In this document: positions 61,776 through 64,000 of the stretch, piece by piece
How positions within the stretch are numbered: the first letter of the stretch is position 1
How the letters are laid out: each line of letters begins with the position of its first letter
Origin: Paraburkholderia fungorum
GTDB lineage: Bacteria > Pseudomonadota > Gammaproteobacteria > Burkholderiales > Burkholderiaceae
DNA length: 64,000 bases
Reading direction: 5' to 3'
Assembly: GCF_003610895.1 (NCBI RefSeq)
Contig: NZ_MCAS01000016.1
Location: 62,001 to 126,000 of the forward strand
The notes under the pieces: generated by a model
Seen by the model: only the letters and a program-made list of their open reading frames with translations
Database searches by the model: none
What the model was told of the DNA's origin: nothing
Translations under genes and position numbers: made by a program

Positions 61776-63144
61776 GTTGAGCCTCCAGTTTTGATTCAGG
61801 GAGCAGTTTGGGTACGACGGTTGCATCGCTAATCGCCCATACCGACGCGATTGAGCGCTTGAGTTCGTCTTCGGTGGCCGCATTGCCATACAAACCCAGC
61901 GTGATCGTTTTGTGCTCGAGTTCGGCGCGCGTGAGCGTGTTGCCTGGATCGCCTTTAGGATCATCCACGCGGCCCTCGAAGGTGCGCCCATCCTTCGTCT
62001 GAACGATGACCTTGCCGATCCAGCGTGACGGATAAGCCTCGTCGACTTCAGGGTCGAGCACCATCGAAACCTTTTTGCAGAAGTGCGCGATCCTGCTTTC
62101 CTGGTAATGGCCGTCGAACTCACGTACGCCCGCGTGGCCGAATTCCGCTACCAGCGCGAGGACGGTGCCCATGGAGAACTTCGCGTGATGGACCGTCTTC
62201 GGATCGGTGACCGGGCCGAGGACGTCGATTGCTGCCTGATGAACATGGGTCACTACTGTCTCAATGTCGTCCGGCACTATTCGATCCCGCTGAATAACCT
62301 GCAGCAAAGCATCGGCTGCCGGATGCGTGTGCCGGCACGAAGCGTGATACTTGAACGACGTTTCGATCAGCGCCCAGCGCGTGCCGAGCTCTTCGGCGAG
62401 TTTGTCCGGATGCGTTTGCGTGGACATGCCGGCCCCCATGCCTTTCGCCCCCTCGAAGATGTCCTTCGCTCCGGTGAAGCCGTCGGCAGCCAGGTAGGCG
62501 GCGAGAAGACCGTTCGCCGCGGCCTTGGCCGTGTGCAGTTGTTTGGAGTCGGCAGCGTCCTTGAGGAACTCCCAAAGCCCCGCTGCCTGAGTGCCAGCGG
62601 AACCAAAGGCATTCAGCATCTGCTCGTCGCTCAATCGCAAAAGATTACCGACCGCTGCTGCGGCCGCGATCGTACCGACCGTACCGGTGGTATGAAAAAT
62701 CCTGTAGTGCGACCGGCCGAGGAATTCACCGACACGGATGCCGACCTCATAGCCTGCGACAGACGCCGCGATGAACTCTTTGCCGCTTCTGCCGAGCGCT
62801 TGCGCGGTGGCCCAGGCCGCGGGGAAGACGACGGTTGCCGGGTGCAGGACCGAACTATTGTGAAGATCGTCCTGTTCGGCGAAATGCGATGCGGCGGCGT
62901 TGATCATGGCCGCAAAAAGCGGGCTGCTCGTTCGGCGGGAGATCAGCACTTCGCAGGGACCGGACTGCGGGCCGAAAGCGAATGCGTGTTTCTGGATCGT
63001 CTCGACGGGGCGCGCTTCGCGGCCAGCCAGTGCCGATCCGAACCAGTCAAGGAAGAGATCTTCCGTGCGTGCCACCACGTCCCTGGGGATCTGTTCAAAC
63101 TTGAGGTTGGCCGCAAACGAAGCAAGAGTCTGGGTATTGCTCAT
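61768..63144 (-). CDS. MmgE/PrpD family protein
   Basis: A 458-residue protein of the family that includes 2-methylcitrate dehydratase, cis-aconitate decarboxylase and iminodisuccinate epimerase. Conserved blocks: EDLFLDWFGSALAG near the N-terminus, then AASHFAEQDDLHNSSVLHPATVV and FKYHASCRHTHPAADAL. It is not close enough to PrpD proper to assign 2-methylcitrate. It lies between the CoA-transferase (24-bp gap) and the CitE-like lyase (8-bp overlap). The likely reaction is dehydration, hydration or isomerisation of a C4-C6 di- or tricarboxylate. Confidence 0.9.
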   Translation of the reverse strand: MSNTQTLASFAANLKFEQIPRDVVARTEDLFLDWFGSALAGREARPVETIQKHAFAFGPQSGPCEVLISRRTSSPLFAAMINAAASHFAEQDDLHNSSVLHPATVVFPAAWATAQALGRSGKEFIAASVAGYEVGIRVGEFLGRSHYRIFHTTGTVGTIAAAAAVGNLLRLSDEQMLNAFGSAGTQAAGLWEFLKDAADSKQLHTAKAAANGLLAAYLAADGFTGAKDIFEGAKGMGAGMSTQTHPDKLAEELGTRWALIETSFKYHASCRHTHPAADALLQVIQRDRIVPDDIETVVTHVHQAAIDVLGPVTDPKTVHHAKFSMGTVLALVAEFGHAGVREFDGHYQESRIAHFCKKVSMVLDPEVDEAYPSRWIGKVIVQTKDGRTFEGRVDDPKGDPGNTLTRAELEHKTITLGLYGNAATEDELKRSIASVWAISDATVVPKLLPESKLEAQHG

Positions 63145-63168
63145 AACAGGCTTACCTTAAACGGGGAG

Positions 63169-64000
63169 TTAGATGACGGCCGCTTTACGAAGCTCGCGGA
63201 TGGTATCTGCTGGGAAGCCCAATTCATTCAAAAGGGCTTCGGTGTGCTGGCCCAACGCGGGCACGGCGTCAAGTCGAACATCGGATGCTGTGCTGACGCC
63301 TGGCGGCAACAAGGCGGGAATCACGCCTGCGGGAGAGTCGATGCTCACCCAGCGATTACGTTCTTTAAGCTGGGGATGCGACCAGACGTCGGGCATATCG
63401 TTCATGCGTGCGTTGGCGATCTGCGCGTTGTCCAGACGGCTGATGACTTCTTGCGAAGTCAGTTTGCTGAATGCGGCGACAATGATCTCGCGCAATTCCT
63501 CGCGTGCTGCTACCCGCTTTGAGTTTGAACTGAAACGAGGATCGATGGCGAGGTCAGGTTCCAGCAGAACCTGTGCGCAGAAGACACCCCATTCACGCTC
63601 GTTCTGCAATCCCAGCATGACTGTTTTCGCATCGCCGGCGGGGAAGGGACCGTAGGGATAGATGGTCGCGTGAGCAGCGCCGGCGCGAGGCGGTGGAGAT
63701 GCGCCGTCGAACGCGTAGTAAAGGGGATAGGTCATCCACTCCACCATGCTCTCGAGCATCGAGACGTCGATCTCCCGTCCCAAACCAGTCTTCGATCGTT
63801 GCAGAAGCGCGGAGAGGATGTTCGTATAGGCGTACATCCCTGCCGCGATGTCGGCAATGGAGCAGCCGGCTTTTGCCGGTGAGTCGGGAGCGCCGGTGAT
63901 GGAAAGGAACCCGGACTCACTCTGGATCAGCAGGTCGTAGGCTTTCTTGTCCCGGTAGGGACCGTCGGAACCGTAGCCGGAAATGTTGCAGACAATCAGG
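63169..64000 (-). CDS. Family III CoA-transferase (CaiB/BaiF), 5' end outside window
   Basis: The C-terminal 277 codons of a reverse-strand gene. The reading frame is open to the right edge and starts in the conserved ISGYGSDGPYRDKKAYDLLIQ-type segment (first part readable at 63935-63995). The catalytic aspartate is in REIDVSMLESMVEW. ADIAAGMYAYTNILSAL and MLGLQNEREW are also typical. Family III enzymes move CoA between carboxylates. As first visible gene of the unit with MmgE/PrpD, CitE-like lyase and ALDH, it probably activates the pathway substrate with succinyl-CoA or acetyl-CoA (inference). Confidence 0.92.
   Translation of the reverse strand, partial: LIVCNISGYGSDGPYRDKKAYDLLIQSESGFLSITGAPDSPAKAGCSIADIAAGMYAYTNILSALLQRSKTGLGREIDVSMLESMVEWMTYPLYYAFDGASPPPRAGAAHATIYPYGPFPAGDAKTVMLGLQNEREWGVFCAQVLLEPDLAIDPRFSSNSKRVAAREELREIIVAAFSKLTSQEVISRLDNAQIANARMNDMPDVWSHPQLKERNRWVSIDSPAGVIPALLPPGVSTASDVRLDAVPALGQHTEALLNELGFPADTIRELRKAAVI

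Overview
The window is high-GC DNA (roughly 60 percent or more) with dense coding and strong third-position GC. Protein sequences and gene order look like Burkholderia sensu lato, most likely Paraburkholderia. Supporting signs are typical betaproteobacterial OmpC-type porins, a heterotetrameric sarcosine oxidase operon, GlxA/GbdR-type regulators and Lrp- and LysR-controlled catabolic islands. I see no rRNA, tRNA, CRISPR array, insertion sequence or phage gene, so this is ordinary chromosomal or chromid DNA specialised for catabolism.

Region 1 (about 0.2-35.2 kb) holds an almost complete route from choline-O-sulfate to pyruvate. betC (choline sulfatase) and choX (choline-binding protein) feed betA and betB (choline to glycine betaine, repressed by BetI). 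gbcA/gbcB convert betaine to dimethylglycine. dgcA/dgcB with a dedicated ETF pair convert dimethylglycine to sarcosine, and soxBDAG converts sarcosine to glycine. glyA converts glycine to serine and sdaA converts serine to pyruvate. fdhA and purU dispose of the formaldehyde and formyl-tetrahydrofolate released by demethylation. Two GATase1-AraC regulators sit here: a GbdR-like one divergent from glyA and a second one divergent from sdaA-sox. An orphan betaine-binding protein, an MFS carrier, a conserved V4R/DUF5943 protein and an M19 dipeptidase homologue lacking several metal ligands complete the set. A HigBA-like toxin-antitoxin pair lies between purU and the betC regulator.

Region 2 (35.5-48.8 kb) is a mosaic of porin, MFS carrier and chemoreceptor, then a TetX-like flavin monooxygenase divergent from a MarR regulator with a conspicuous twin operator. 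A YbjQ protein, a ketopantoate-reductase homologue, an aldo/keto reductase with a TIGR04076 protein, and a cupin-XRE regulator divergent from a DUF3311/sodium-solute symporter/porin unit follow.

Region 3 (48.8-57.6 kb) is a tryptophan/kynurenine locus: LysR regulator, kynA, a serine-hydrolase formylkynurenine formamidase, a divergent Lrp regulator and a complete branched-chain-type ABC transporter (livKHMGF).

Region 4 (58-64 kb) contains a quinone reductase and a VOC protein, convergent with a catabolic operon of CoA-transferase (cut by the window edge), MmgE/PrpD, CitE-like lyase and aldehyde dehydrogenase. Its substrate cannot be read from the sequence.

The most interesting leads are the altered active sites in the dipeptidase homologue and in DgcA, direct repeats spaced 21 bp upstream of three genes of the betaine pathway, the MarR twin operator, the cupin-XRE/transporter locus and the uncharacterised CoA-transferase/PrpD/CitE operon.
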